Positions 12,061-24,493 of a stretch of 64,000 bases of DNA are shown here, in pieces. A program made the position numbers and the translations under genes. This DNA comes from Euptelea pleiosperma (taxonomy: Eukaryota; Streptophyta; Magnoliopsida; Ranunculales; Eupteleaceae). The notes under the pieces are model-generated. The model did no database searches, was not told where the DNA came from, and saw only the letters and a list, made by a program, of their open reading frames with translations. Position 1 is the first letter of the stretch. Every line of letters begins with the position of its first letter. The stretch covers positions 11,967,248 through 12,031,247 of the forward strand of contig CM068551.1 in NCBI GenBank assembly GCA_035048495.1, read 5' to 3'.

Positions 12061-12935
12061 AATGTACGTATATTTCTTTAGGTAAAAGAGAGTTTCATTC
12101 AAGTTAAAATAAGAAATGAAATTTCTCAAGTTTTCCCTCCAAAATATCCATAGTTTAAAATTTTCAAAATTTTCCTCTAAAATATCCAAAGTTTAAAATT
12201 TCTCAAAATTAATAACACTATTGATTCTAGGCTTGATGCGAGATATCTCTATCTTGAAGATAATTTCAGCCTCCCTCACGTGCAACACAAAATTCTTGGA
12301 AACACCATCTCTGAAATACAACAAGCCTAGACTCAACCTTAGTCAAGATGTGCACTCTTCAAATGAGACAATTTACTAACCTTTATTTGATTTCCCAATT
12401 TAAAGATAAAAATCTAATTTTTTTTAGAAAACAAATCAAGTTTAAAAAAAAAAAAAAAAAAGTTCGACAGAACTTTCAGTAAGAGAACTTCTTTCTGTCG
12501 TATCGAAACCCAGTCCAAGACTAAGTTAGATAAATCAAATCTTAATAAAATAGCGAGATTGATACAATTAACAGTTTGAGGATAGGTGGCACAAGTTTCA
12601 TCATTGTAGGATGTGTTTTGAATGTTGGTATCTTGTAGACAAAAACAAATAGAGACATATATAGCAATATATTAAGCTACATTTGGGTTGCTTAAATCTT
12701 ATCTTAAGTGCTTATTACCTGATAGCACTTATAAATATAGTGCTTCTTTTCTTAAATTTTTTTTTTTTTTTGCTACAAATACCTATTTTTTTACCTCTAA
12801 AAGTAGTTAACTTGCACTTAAAAAATACCTTCGATTTTGTTTTTATTTAATTTTGGACCTATTAATTAGTTACAAAAGGATAGTTTCAGTATTTTAAGAA
12901 AATAATAAAGATAACCTTGAAAGGAATTTTTTTTA

Positions 12936-13495
12936 AGAACAACTTCCTACAGAAGAATTTAGCAGAAGCCATTCAGAAACGACTTCTACTTATGGCGCTT
13001 TGAGCGCTTATTGGGCTTAAAGAAAAAAAGAACGACTTCCTATAGAAGCATTTAGCAGAAGCCACTCAAAAACGACTTCTACTTATGGCACTTCGAGAGT
13101 TTATTGGGCTTAAAAAAAACAAAGAACGACTTCCTATAGAAGCATTTAGCAGAAGCCACTCAGAAACAACTTCTACTTATGGCACTTTGAGAGCTTATTG
13201 GGCTTTAAAAAAAAAAAGAACGACTTCCTATAGAAGCATTTAGGGGGCGTTTGGGAACAAGAAGTAAAAGCACTTCTACTTGTAGTAGAAGTTACTAGTT
13301 GATTTTTTACCTCAAAAAAATTCATAGAATTTAGCTTCAATTTTAAGTTAGTTAAAATATGAAACACATCCAAACTAACTTAACTTATAAGTTACTTATT
13401 TTGTGTCGCCAAACACCCCCTTAGCAGAAGCCACTCAGAAACAGCTTCTACTTATGGCAGTTTTTGAGAGCTTATTGGGCTTAAAAAAAGTACTT
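12936..13495. repeat. Four tandem ~94-bp repeats
   Basis: Units start at about 12940, 13033, 13127 and 13221, each containing acttcctayagaag, tttagcagaagcca, acttctacttatgg and ttattgggctt. Spacing is 93-94 bp. The fourth unit is split after catt by a Tourist MITE (13243..13420) and resumes with ttagcagaagccactcag. Confidence 0.85.
13243..13420. mobile_element. Tourist-like (PIF/Harbinger) MITE inside a tandem repeat unit
   Basis: The 178-bp element begins GGGGGCGTTTGGG and ends CGCCAAACACCCCC, flanked by TTA on both sides (13240..13242 and 13421..13423). TTA duplication with a GGG...GTTTGG terminus is the Tourist/PIF-Harbinger signature. The interrupted tandem unit independently defines both boundaries. 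A truncated relative sits at 18749..18982. Confidence 0.85.
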
Positions 13496-13957
13496 TGTAA
13501 GTTTTACCAAATGTAATTTTTTTGTTGATAAGTGCTTAAAAACCGCTAAAAGCTAACTTAGATCATTGAGTATTTTATCACATTATTATTAGTAGTAATC
13601 ATAAGAACTGCAAACTAGGCGGTTAGACTTGTGTCTCATTTAAGATTTTAAAAAAAAAAAAAAGTGGTTATGGTTGACCCCAACTCCCTTACCGTACACA
13701 GCGCACATGCTTACCGATTTTAATGGATGGTTTTGATTGATGAGCGTGTGCGCATCATGTGCATTTTAGAACCAAGCGCTTCCAGTTGTCTGGTTGTTGG
13801 TTTATTTTCTATGGAGAAAGTGATGAATGGAATTTGTTCCAATTTTTACCCTTTAAAGCAAAGAAGCAAAAAGCAGATATTCATTTATTTTGTTTTTCTT
13901 TTGTAGTTCTACTGATGGGGGGGTGGTGGGTAAAAAGAGAGAAATAGAGAGAGAGAG

Positions 13958-14624
13958 GAGGAGACCTTTGCTGACTGCCTCTGGTCAGCAAACACAATAA
14001 GAGCCAGGTGGCATATTATTAGAGACTTCTGACCGTATGGATGTTTTGCCCAACCCTAGATGGGCTTACAGATAAAAAAAAATTAGCCTGATTAATGATT
14101 TCTAACCATTGGATTGGAGTCGTGGAATTTGAGCATTATTAACCCATTATTTGTGGCATGGTTTAAAATAACGCCGGCAACGCCTCAAGCCCGTTACGTT
14201 AAAAATCGTTTTGACGTTTAGAAATTAAAGGATATTTTTTTTCGTTTTAACAATCGTTAAAATTTGGAAAATTTTGTGAAAAAATGCCGCTGTTATTTCC
14301 GTTAAAATCTGTTATTTTTTCGTTAAATTCCATTTCTTTTCGTTTTTCAAAATTTGAAGCGCCATTTTTTTCCCTTTTTTTTTCTGTTAAAATCCGATAA
14401 ATTACATTTTCTTTTTCCCATTTTTAACGCCCCCAGTCCGTTGTACCGATAAAACGGCCTCCTTTCAACCTTGATTTGTGGTATAAAGATCCAAAGGCTT
14501 GAAATCACCAATCAGGATGAATTTTGTTCTGTAGGCCCACATAGCTCTAAAAGTATACCACGTGGCTCATATTTTGGTCGGTCAGCAACTTTGCTGACAG
14601 GCGCCGGTCAGCAAAGTTCAACTG
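13958..14624. mobile_element. Mutator-like fold-back MITE (family A) with a nested hAT MITE
   Basis: Left end GAGGAGACCTTTGCTGAC pairs with right end GTCAGCAAAGTTCAACTG. The interior carries the family's ctgaccgtatggatgtttt, ctgattaatgatttct and ccacgtggctcatatt. Flanks gagagagag and gagagggaa are an eroded 9-bp duplication (6 of 9). A hAT MITE at 14157..14473 interrupts the body. Confidence 0.7.
14157..14473. mobile_element. hAT-type MITE with exact 8-bp target duplication
   Basis: Begins CATGGTTTAAAATAACG and ends TTTCAACCTTG, and is flanked by ATTTGTGG at 14149..14156 and 14474..14481 (exact 8 bp). The 8-bp duplication with CA-starting inverted ends indicates the hAT superfamily. The interior is rich in gttaaaa / cgttatttt tracts. 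A related element is at 23590..23952. It lies inside an older Mutator-like MITE. Confidence 0.85.
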
Positions 14625-14884
14625 GAGAGGGAACAAAGAGAAAAGGTAAAAAAGACACAAGTCTTGGATATTATTTCAACCACCATGTGTTCCGCTTTAT
14701 TCGGAATCGCAATCCCTCCTTATTATTACAACTTAAAACTTTTGTGTCCATCAAGGACACAAAAATACTTGTGTCTCTCACGCTATGCCCTACGTATGGC
14801 CCACCCAGCCATAGATCTACACTGTTCAAACTTGTACTCCTTGTTTTTCTACTTAATTTTAACCATCCATTCCACAATATTAAT

Positions 14885-15143
14885 TGGTGCTACACTAAGC
14901 GTTGGACTGGAGTCGTTTTCATGTGTTCATTTTTAACCGTCGAATTGAAGCATTATTGACCATTATTTAGTGTACAAAGATCCAAAGGTTTGAAGTCAAT
15001 AATCAGGCTGATTTTTAATTTGTAGGTCGACCTAGGAATTGGCTAAAAAAACCATATGGCATCCTCTAAGAGTATGCCACGTGGCTCATATTGTACCCGT
15101 CAGCAACTTTGCTTACCAGCGTCTGTCAGCAAAGATCTACTCT
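14885..15143. mobile_element. Mutator-like MITE (family A), right part only
   Basis: Matches the right half of the family from aagcgttggactggagtcg through tgccacgtggctcatattg to gtctgtcagcaaagatctactc. The matching left half is absent, so this is a truncated copy. Confidence 0.6.
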
Positions 15144-15244
15144 TCTTTGTTCGCCAAGTACACCTCTTTAAAAGTCTGCTTTTTCTTTCTAGTCGAAGAA
15201 GACAGTGTACGTGGCAAACTAAGAGTCATAGGAGTTGGATAAGC

Positions 15245-15648
15245 GAGTAAAACTTCTGTCACAATGTGACATAAGCTTCTGTCACAGCACACAATACGAG
15301 CCACGTGCCACACTCTTAGTGGACGTTGACCGTATGGATGTTTGGCCCAGTCCCTCGATGGACTTGGAAACCAAAAATCAACCTGATTAGTGATTTAAAA
15401 CCTTTGGATCTTTGCACCCAAATAATGCTCAATAATGCTCGAATCCTTACTGTTAAAATCAACCCATGAAAATAACTTCAATCAAATCGCTTAGAAATCA
15501 CTAATCAGGCTGATTTTTGGTTTACAGGTCCACCGAGGGACTGACCAAACATCCATACGGTCAGAGTCCACTAAGATTGTTCCACGTGGCTCGTATTGTG
15601 TGCTGTGACAGATGCTTCTGTCACAACGTTGTGACAGAAGTTTTACTC
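15245..15648. mobile_element. Mutator-like fold-back MITE (family A), intact, exact 9-bp target duplication
   Basis: The 404-bp element has ends GAGTAAAACTTCTGTCACAA and TTGTGACAGAAGTTTTACTC, flanked by TGGATAAGC at 15236..15244 and 15649..15657 (exact 9 bp). The arms are complementary over most of their length, so the element is nearly one long hairpin. CACGTG occurs in both arms (about 15303 and 15583). This is the best-preserved copy in the window. Confidence 0.92.
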
Positions 15649-17370
15649 TGGATAAGCTACACAAATAACCTAAAGTACAGATCTAAATTCTTCTCCATTA
15701 TTGTCATTATTGTTTATTTTGTTTAAATAAAAAGAAATTGAGGGACGAGCCAAACTGTCCACGTGCGAGTGTTGGAAACACCTGGGACCCACCTAAGAGA
15801 CCTCAAGTAGGGGTTAGGCCCGGGTTACCAGTCAGACAATCACCAGTGGCATTTTCGTAAATTTCCCCGTATCTTCCTCCTCTCCGAAATTTATTAGGCT
15901 TGGATTTTACGTCCGACCAACTTCCCCCCTTATTTGGCCTGTCCGCTGCTAAATTTAGGGAAGGGTTGGAATTGAATTGGGCTTCGATTTTGGAGGTGGA
16001 AGAGGTTTGGTGGAGCCCACATACCACCGACGACGCTCACTTCACACGCCACTCAATCAGCGCTCATCAAGGTACGGATTGACGTTCCTTTTTTTTCTGT
16101 TTTTTTTTTCCTTTCTTTCTCCCTATCTTTGCTTACGGAGCGATTGACGGTCCTTTTGACGCATCTGGACCGTTGTTTATTCTCTTTTCGTTTTATTTAG
16201 AATTAAAAAAAGAATATTATATGGGAATATTAAGAAATGTAGCTGACAACCCATGTGGTCACTTTGGTGCATCCCTATCCGAAGAATCTACCCAATAACT
16301 ACTTTATTATCCACAATAGAGGCAGTTGGGTAGTTGAGGAGGGAGAGCTCTTTGCTTTTACAACGACTTTTCAGTCACAGAATCTAACGGTTCCAATTAG
16401 GACTGGCAATGGATCGGGTTCGACTCGGATCAGTGCTGATCTGGACCTGATCCGATAAGAAAATATGTCGATCTGGATCTGATCTGATAAGAGATTGGAT
16501 AGAAAGAATAGAGTTCCGGACCGGACCCGATACGATTCAATCCACTAAATAGAAAAATTATAATTACATATTTTATTCACTCAAAATTGAAATATTGTAC
16601 AATAATGATATAAAAAATACATATAAAAGGAAAAGATTATCTTTATAATTATATATAATACATATTATATCAAAATTTGAGTAATATAATAATATTATTT
16701 ATATAAATATATATAATTTTATATGTATCGGATCAGTACTGGATCGGTACATGCTCGATCCGGTATCGATCTGATAAGAAATCGGATTGACATACATGGA
16801 CCCGGAACCAATCCGTTAAAAAAAAACCTATTATTGCTGCGTTGCCTAACTAGCAATAAGAAAAAGGAGTCACCAACTTAATTTGGGGAAAATGACTATA
16901 ATATCATGTTACCTTTGACTGGGGAAATAACAATTGGATCGATTTCCATTATCACACGTGGCAAAGTACGTCGTTTTCTTTTCGATACATGACCCGTTAT
17001 GCAATTTGTCATCTGTCGACGGATTGGTCAAATAACATAAAAGAATTAACATAGAGAAATGCATTCTTAACATCCATCTGTCAAGAAGAACGCAGTCGAA
17101 ATGGACTAGATGTTGATGTAAATGGGTAGATTTATCTCGGACATCAATCATTATCACCACCACCGCGGTCGCCATGAACCTAACAACATCTTTGAAGTCC
17201 AAAGTTGTTAAATTGACGGAATTACTTAGGAACCAACCCCACTTTGTAACATTTTACACGCCGCCTTGTTTTTTCTTTGGTGGGTACAAGCTTGTTCTAG
17301 ACTTAAGTGGGGTCCAACTTATCACCAAACAACATTTTTGCTGCAAATATTAACCGGAATGTGCCAATCC
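15649..17370. other. No convincing gene; possible 5' UTR-like stretch and a degraded repeat
   Basis: Positions 15780..16080 are richer in GC and end caag before GTACGGATTG, which could be a non-coding first exon, but no downstream coding exon was found. Positions 16397..16830 begin taggactggcaatggatcgg and contain ggatctgatctgataag-type repeats related to 23062..23329, without a recognisable right end. Confidence 0.3.
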
Positions 17371-17379
17371 GGAAAAAAA

Positions 17380-17705
17380 AAAGTATTTTTGTAACATCCC
17401 CGTAAAATTTGAAAGTAATTTGTAATACCCCTTTTATATTTTCGAACTTTAGTATTACCCCCCTTGACCTAGTTTAAACATTATTTGACTAATATTAAAA
17501 TGTGACATGCATCATGCGCCTATGAAAGTACCGTAATATTGCAATTACAATGCTAATTAACGATGTGTGATTCAAGTCTGTTTTAACTCAAGTTGACCGC
17601 TGTTAAACTAGGTCAAGGGGGGGTAATCCAAATGTTTGAAAGTATAAGGGGGTATTACAAATTACTTTCAAATTTCAGGGGTGTATTACTAAAATACCCA
17701 AAAAA
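17380..17705. repeat. Fold-back repeat related to 5018..5330
   Basis: The left arm has aatttgaaagtaatttgtaa and tagtattacccccc. The right arm has gggggtaat, aagtataagggggtatta and caaattactttcaaattt in inverted order. Same organisation and motifs as the copy in pectate lyase intron 2. Confidence 0.65.
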
Positions 17706-18606
17706 AACTCTGGAAATGTGGGTGTTATGCTTTGATCATACGTGGTATAAAGTCAAAACCAACCTCAGCCAACCTTGATAAGAGTCAACTGAAAAGCATA
17801 TTCAAATCGAAAGAAAATCTCAACTTCCTACTTAATTTGGTAGGCAAGCAGCTCAGTGGTTAGTAGCGAGTAGATGAAGGCGGGTTTCAAACAGGTCATG
17901 GTATCAACACTAGTAAACCTCAGCCAAGCTCTTCTTAGGCAAACAAAAACATAAATCCAGAAAATAACGTGAAAAAAGAGCAGAAGTAAATTTTCGTTTC
18001 CAACTATAGAGAATATGGGTGTGTTTGATACGCGTGCACATTGGGTGTGCAAATAGGTTTACGCATGTAATCGTTTCCCATGCATGTTTGGTACGCCTGC
18101 AATCGGCGATTTGTACATGCACACGGGCAAATGAATGCTCGCCCTCTTTAGCAATTAAAAACCCATTTCACCCCCTGAGCAATTGTTTACACAACCTCCT
18201 TATGTAAACATATAAATTAAAATCCAATATTTTCTCAAATCAAGCCTTATCTTTTCCAAAATTAAAAAAAAAAAACAGAAATAATAAAAAAAGTGACCTT
18301 GAAATTTTAAGAAAATAGTATGGGTGCACAAATCATTGCACGCGTAATGGTTTGCAGGCGTTACAAACAGACACTAAGAGTGCAAAACATTCCGTGGCCC
18401 TGGGGGCATCAAACTTTGAAGTCTACCCATCCAAAATGTCTGACAAGTACCCCAATCCCTTAACTCAACCCGTGGTTAAGCTCTTGGTTAATGGTTAACA
18501 AGGGGTACTTGTCAGACATTTTGGGAGGGGGGCTTCAAAGGGCCAGTGAATTTTTCCCATTGAACCCCTATTTGATGGCCTGTCATGGAAGCCTGTGATA
18601 GCCAAT

Positions 18607-19234
18607 GAGTAAGACTTTGATGACAGGCCCTGTCATCGAGGCTGATGACAGCGCATATATAATATGAGCCACGTGGCAAATCCTTAGAAGACTCTGACCA
18701 TATGGATGTTTGGCCAATCCATATGTGGACCTACAAACCCAAAATCAGCTAGAAGTTACGAGTTGATTTTTTTACTTCTAAAAAAGTCATAGAAATTAAA
18801 ATGTCCGTGGGGATTCTAATTTTTGAGAAGTTATTTCCCTTGGAAGTTAAAAGCTAAAAATTTTAGCTTCAGTTTTAAGTTGGTTTTTAACTTATCAAAA
18901 GTTAAAATATGAAACACATCCAGACTAACTTTTTGACATAAAAGTCAATAAGTTACTTATTTTTGTGTTGCCAAACGCCCCCTTAGTGATTTCAAACCTT
19001 TGGATATTTGTTCCTCAAATAATGGTCAAATTCCCACGGTTAAAATCAACCCAAGAAAATAATTCCAATCCAACGCTTATAAATCACTAATCGGGCTGAA
19101 TTTTAGTTTGTGGGTCCACTTAGGGATTGGCCAAACATCCATTCAATCAGAGTCATCTAAGAGTATGCCATGTGGCTCATATTGAATGATGTCATCGGCC
19201 TCGGTGACAGGGTCTTGTCATCAAAGTTTTACTC
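18607..19234. mobile_element. Mutator-like fold-back MITE (family A) with nested truncated Tourist MITE
   Basis: Ends GAGTAAGACTTTGATGACAGG and CCTGTCATCAAAGTTTTACTC are inverted. The body has gagccacgtggca, ctgaccatatggatgtttgg and aaacatccattcaatcagag. The flanks no longer match well as a 9-bp duplication. A Tourist fragment (18749..18982) has replaced part of the left arm. Confidence 0.7.
18749..18982. mobile_element. Truncated Tourist-like MITE
   Basis: Matches the element at 13243..13420 from agaagttacgagttgattt to the right terminus gttgccaaacgccccc, followed by TTA. The left terminus is missing and the host element has lost a few bases at that junction, which points to a deletion after insertion. 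Confidence 0.65.
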
Positions 19235-19289
19235 ACAGGCCAACGAATCTCGGCACAGACCCTCGAGTGCTTTTTGCCATGTACCCAAT

Positions 19290-20170
19290 GAAAACAATAA
19301 TATTTGTAATGTGATGCTGAGTAGATTGATCCAAAGTTGAAAAGTAGGTGCAACTTTTGTTTGGATTTGCTTTTATAAACCAGATATAGGTCCAAAAGAA
19401 AGTAATATTTAAAAATAGAACCAAATAGATCGATTATCAACAAAATCAAAATTGCAAATCAGAAGTTGATTGCAATGAGGGTACAAAGTTATATTTTAGT
19501 CGATTTGTTGATGATAAGCAAGTGAAGGTTTGCATAACAAAAGTATAACAAGTAAGGAGATAGAAGATCTTCTTGTCTCATACCTTGATTGCCCTCTAAC
19601 TGCTACACCAGGAGTCTGGCTTACCAATCTCGGCCAAAGAGTCCGAGATAGAAACTAACGAGTTGGACGTCAATTCTAAAAATCATCCAAAAAAGGCTAA
19701 GACCCACACCAATGAGGGGGACTCAAATCCTCACAACTCCTTAATTACAAACACTTAACCAAACGCTACGAGCGTCGAAGTGTATTTTGCACTTAAAAAC
19801 ACTTAACCTAAAATTCTCAATCAAAATTTTGACCGTCAAATTGTATCTTAAAGATCTCAGGAGCCTTAGAGATTGTGTGGACCAGATTTGTCCCCACATC
19901 TTTTGGTGTTGTTTGTGAAAATCTATTCCAAAGTCTTCATATTCCTTTAGCCAAAGCGGCTTTCTACTGAGAAAGATGGTGGACACAAGACGAACGTCAG
20001 ATCGCAATCAAGATGATGTGCCACCCACTGATTGACAATCCACCTTATACAAGAGATAGAAAGAAGTGACATAGTTTGAAACACAATGTAAAGAACTCAA
20101 ACTAAACCATAAATATAGAGAACGAAAAGGCTCAAAAGAAGATTAAAGAATAGACTTGCTAACCATGATC
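19290..20170 (+). repeat. Retroelement-like dispersed repeat, copy 1
   Basis: Shares long stretches with 40370..41700 and partly with 22015..22400, including gattgtgtggaccagatttg, cacatcttttggtgttgt and caaactaaaccataaa. The ordered leader-plus-degraded-reading-frame layout suggests an LTR retrotransposon remnant, but no reverse transcriptase or LTR pair was found. Confidence 0.45.
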
Positions 20171-20184
20171 AATGGGATGTTGGG

Positions 20185-20365
20185 ATCGACTTGATTAGTG
20201 ATTTCAAACCTTTCGATCAGTGATTTCAGACATTTTGATCTTGTACCCCGAATAATGATCAAATTCCGACAGTTATATCAACGTATGAAAATGACTCTAA
20301 TCCAATGCTCAGAAATCACCATTCATGATGATTTTTGGTTTGTGGTTCCATTTAAGGTTATGACA
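20185..20365. mobile_element. Degraded Mutator-like MITE fragment (family A)
   Basis: Contains tgattagtgatttcaaacc, aatgatcaaattccgaca and atgatttttggtttgtgg in family order. Termini and target duplication are lost. Confidence 0.45.
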
Positions 20366-22000
20366 AAATGTAAGAGAGTATGCCCTAACCCTAAATCATG
20401 TTGATTTTTGGTATTTGGTCCATATGAGTATTATTTGGGTACAAAGATAACAAAGTTTGAAGTTACAATTAAATAAGAAATATTTTGAAATCTAATCCTC
20501 ACATATAATAACTAACAAAAATTCAAGACATAATAGAAGACCTACTATTAATAAATTAACATCAGTTACCATATTAAATAAAAGTAGATATTTAAATTAT
20601 TTTTAATTAATAGATATTTATAATCAATAAATTTTTGGGAGAAAGTCTTTTCTAACTGTCGAAAAATTATAGAGCCATTGAAGATTTCTAAGAGACTCAA
20701 GAGTGAAACGCCACCACCTTGGTCTATACCGATAAAATTGTTTGAGGTACCCCCAACTTCTACCGTTTAACATTTTTTATTTAAGAATCAATCTACAGAA
20801 GAACAAGCACACTCTTATATGATTTTTTGATTAATTAATTTTGGCTATACTCTTTGTATGTATTGCATTTGAATATTGTTATTTTTCATATGGACGTAGT
20901 ATTATGGCATGATTATCTTGATCTTGTTTAAAAAATTTTAAGCAAGAAAGGCCTATAGCTTTTAGGTGAAAAGCCCTAAGCTCCTGTAGAAGAGTTATTG
21001 GTTAAACTACTCCCGGTGTAGAAGAAGAATGAGACCCATGATGTAGTTATTGGTTGCATGTAAATATTAATTTTAGATCATAGTATATTTTGAAAATACT
21101 TGTTATTCTTATTCCAAGCCTATACTTTGCGTATGAACTATTGATTGATAGAATCATTATAAATATGATGTAGTACTGGTTAATTTTTACTAGACTTTTA
21201 TAAGCTCACGATTCAACCGATAATATTTTTCAGATCATTTTGGAATTGAGAAAGATTATGGAGTAGAAAATGATGTACCAGAGGATATCGAAGCACTCAT
21301 TGAAGATCCTTAAATTTTGAGTTACTACACTTAAGTGGTATGATTTTAATAAGTTAACTCTTGAATTTATATATAGGTCTGTTTTGAACCTAGATTAATT
21401 GATTTTGTACTTTTATTTTGTTATTTACATTTTGATAACATATATAATCTGATTCTTATGTAGTATTTCTGTCATAACTTTATATTTTATTGCATGATAA
21501 TCTATAAATTTTTTGATAGATTATGATACATATATGGTTTGTTTAATTTGGCTTTAAAATAAAATAGCAAAAAATTGAATAAGACAAAATCCAATTCTAT
21601 ATTCTTTTTATGAAACTCTATATATAAGACTAATTGAGAGTTGAAAACTGTTAAAATAAAATAGTAAATGATATTTTTGAGCATAAAAGATGTTTAAAAT
21701 AATTTATAAATAATTAATAATTAATAAAATAAATATTTATTAAAATTATATTTTTGAAAATTTTTTACGCCTATTCGTTTAAATTTTGAAAAGTTAAATA
21801 AAAAAACCTATCAAATAAAATTTTCATCTAAAACACTTTTACAAAAGATTTTTGTTTTAACCTATGATAAATTATAGTAATTTCTTTTCAATTATCTTAG
21901 AGTATTTTTAATTTTATTTTTATCACACCCTGAATCTTAGATAAACGGGCCGAAGTGCGGGCATTTGGGTCCTGTCTAGGTGCTTGGATTCGGGGCGTGA
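20366..22000. other. AT-rich region, no gene established
   Basis: Very AT-rich. At 21234 the sequence tttttcag precedes a short open frame (DHFGIEKDYGVENDVPED..., stop near 21313) that looks like a last exon, but I found no partner exon and do not recognise it. The stretch 21920..21995 (cacaccctgaatcttag ... ggggcgtgacaa) resembles an LTR end. Confidence 0.3.
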
Positions 22001-22014
22001 CAATTAGAAAGTGG

Positions 22015-22400
22015 GATATTGGCTAATTGGTATCAATTTTGGCAGAATCTAATGAGTTTGATGTCAATCCTTAAGATCAATGAAATCGTTGATAAAAGGG
22101 TAGGACCCCTCACTTTGGAGGACTTGAGTCCTGACAATTCCCTACAAACACTTCAACCAAACCCTTACTTGTGTGCCAAAGTATCTTTTGCAACTACCTT
22201 CATCAGATAAAGGAATATTCTTCCCTCAAGATACTTAACTATTTTGTTATTCAAGATCAATAAGCTCGTCAGCTGGCCCCATCACAATGTTCTCAAGATT
22301 CCACATCCACAAGTTCTCAACTGAAGTTTGACCGTTAGATTGTCTCAAAGATCTCAGGAGTCTTGGAGATTGTGTAGACCAGATTTGTCCCAAATGAGTC
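22015..22400 (+). repeat. Retroelement-like dispersed repeat, copy 2 (partial)
   Basis: Matches 41080..41480: ttgatgtcaatccttaagatcaat, acaaacacttcaaccaaaccc, gttctcaagattcc and ttggagattgtgtagaccag occur in the same order. The 3' part is missing. Confidence 0.5.
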
Positions 22401-23061
22401 TTAGTTGATCATGCATTATGTCGATAAGATGATTATCGACATACCGCACGTGTTACAGTAACTCATATACTTTAGGAGGACAACATCTTAACTATATTTG
22501 AAGAATCAGCCTCTGAACTTTATGCATCTAACTACTTTTGATTGCATATGTGAGGATTCAATTCAACTTCGATACTTTGATATGTAGTGTCAAGGTCACA
22601 AGTGACTAGATTTAACTACATGCATGATACAAAAGCAATTAGAGTGATCCCTATCAATGTGGATTCTTGAGAAAAATCAGAAAAAATGTAGTCAATATGG
22701 ACCATCTAATTGAGTAAACAACCTACATAGGGCATATTTAGGATACTTATTTGCTACAGCATCATCGTGTTCCATATGCATGAATGATCACTTCCCCAAG
22801 GTATGTAGTGCTTATATAATTAAGGGCTTGTTTGGTTACTACCATAAGTTTAGTTATTGGTGACAAAGAAAAAGGGAATTCATTAATCCGGAAAAAGTTC
22901 TTTACTTTATAAAGACCTTTCTTCACATTTCACTTTAGTTCCCTTCTTGAAATCATTTAGTACTAAAATTACATAATGATAATAAAGGGTGAGTGGCATT
23001 TATGTGAAATATGAGAAGATGTCATTATGAGCTCTGCAGAAGTCAAAAATGTTACTCATAT

Positions 23062-23161
23062 TAGGGTTGGCAATAGCTCGGATCAACCCGAAAATCCGAT
23101 CTGAAAAAATCGGGTCTAGAACCTTATCTTTCGTTATCGGATAGGTACCGGATCCGATAAC

Positions 23162-23201
<40 letters not shown>

Positions 23202-23329
23202 GATTTGATCAAATCGGTTCCAGAACTGAATTTTATTGATTTGATCGGGTCCGGATCAATTGGATTTTTTATCAGATCGATACCAAATCACCACCAATCC
23301 GACTCGAACCTGATCCATTGTCAGCCCTA
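23062..23329. mobile_element. hAT-like MITE with TAGGGTTGGCAAT end
   Basis: Left end TAGGGTTGGCAAT pairs with right end ATTGTCAGCCCTA. Flanks actcatat and acccatgt match at 6 of 8 positions, compatible with an eroded 8-bp hAT duplication. The interior repeats ggatccgat / gatcaaatcgg motifs and a (TA)16 run (23167..23198). Related sequence begins at 16397. Confidence 0.65.
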
Positions 23330-23332
23330 ACC

Positions 23333-23517
23333 CATGTATAACTACACAAAAATATGTCTGGTTGAGGCCATTGACCATTGGATTCAAGAGATACACGGTC
23401 CACAAGGAAACAACTGTAAAGAGTAGAATATCGTTGCCTTATAAACCACTGATCTCTTGAACCCAACGGTCAAAGGCCTCAAAGGTACATATTTTTGTCT
23501 GGTTATTCATGTGTAGC
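23333..23517. repeat. Fold-back MITE, family B copy 2
   Basis: Arms share ctacacaaaaatatgtctgg on the left with a right arm carrying tacatatttttgtctgg and gtgtag. The internal gaccattggattcaagagat and atctcttgaacccaacggtc match the copy at 9188..9352. Same fold-back layout. Confidence 0.6.
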
Positions 23518-23589
23518 ACAACTCAAATCTTTTTTGAAAAACTCAATTCCCGAAAAATAAAACAAAAAGCTCGGTGATTGGCTTGAAAC

Positions 23590-23952
23590 CATGGTTTAAA
23601 AATTGGCCATTATAACGAAAATAATGGGTGTTATAACAAAAATAATAGCCTTTCAACCTCCCCGTTATGTTAATAACAGCTGTTATTTTCGTTATATTTT
23701 ATGTTATTTTTCCGTTATAATAAAAATAACAACCGTTATTTTTTGAAAGAAGCATTTGCTAAAAAATGACCATTATTTTTCTTTAATTTTCCGTAAATTT
23801 TTATTTTTCCGTTATAAAATTTTATATTGAAAACTTGAATTTTAGCGCTGTTATTTCCCATTTTTTCCAGTTTTGCCCCTGTGCATTACAATCCGTTATT
23901 ACGGAAAATCGGTAATGCCCCCATCCGTTATAACGGCCCCTTTTAAACCTTG
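23590..23952. mobile_element. hAT-type MITE related to 14157..14473
   Basis: Begins CATGGTTTAAAA and ends TTTTAAACCTTG. Flanks cttgaaac and cttgaaag match at 7 of 8. The body is dominated by gttataacgaaaataa and cgttatttt motifs in both orientations, as in the 14157 element. Confidence 0.75.
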
Positions 23953-24493
23953 CTTGAAAGTTTGAAACAACAACCCGGTTAATAAAATTTGATAATGCTA
24001 ACTTCACGGGCCACCACGCGCCATTATGATAGGGTGGGTGTTAACTGTTAACATCAATAGCACGCGCGGGTAGAACTGCTCAGGCCTAAAAAGGCACTAT
24101 AAAGGAGTAAAACTAGTATTTGGTGCCTGCAAATCACACAATCACAAGCCAATGAGTTCCCGGCACGTACACAAGGCTTTGAGGTGCGAGGCTTGGTGTG
24201 AGCGAAGGATTACTACTTGGGAATGGACTTGTGGCAGCAAACAAACATTCCAACAGTCAAATTAACAGAATTACCCGTCAAATCACCCACAGAAATTTCT
24301 AGAAGAGTCCTTTTAATTACAGCTCAAGGACGAAATCCAACCCTGTTGGTGATTATGTCTTCCATGATTTGGGTCGGGTGGGTATTGGGGTCAATGATCA
24401 CCAAAGGTGACGAGCTATACCTCACTCTACTGCCATGCAATTATTACAAATTATAAGAAAGGTTTCACTTTTAGCCCTATAGGCTTTACCTTA

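Noticed and set aside
14471..14959. 162-residue plus-strand frame
   Set aside because: It runs through parts of two MITE copies and has no domain similarity, so it is a chance open frame.
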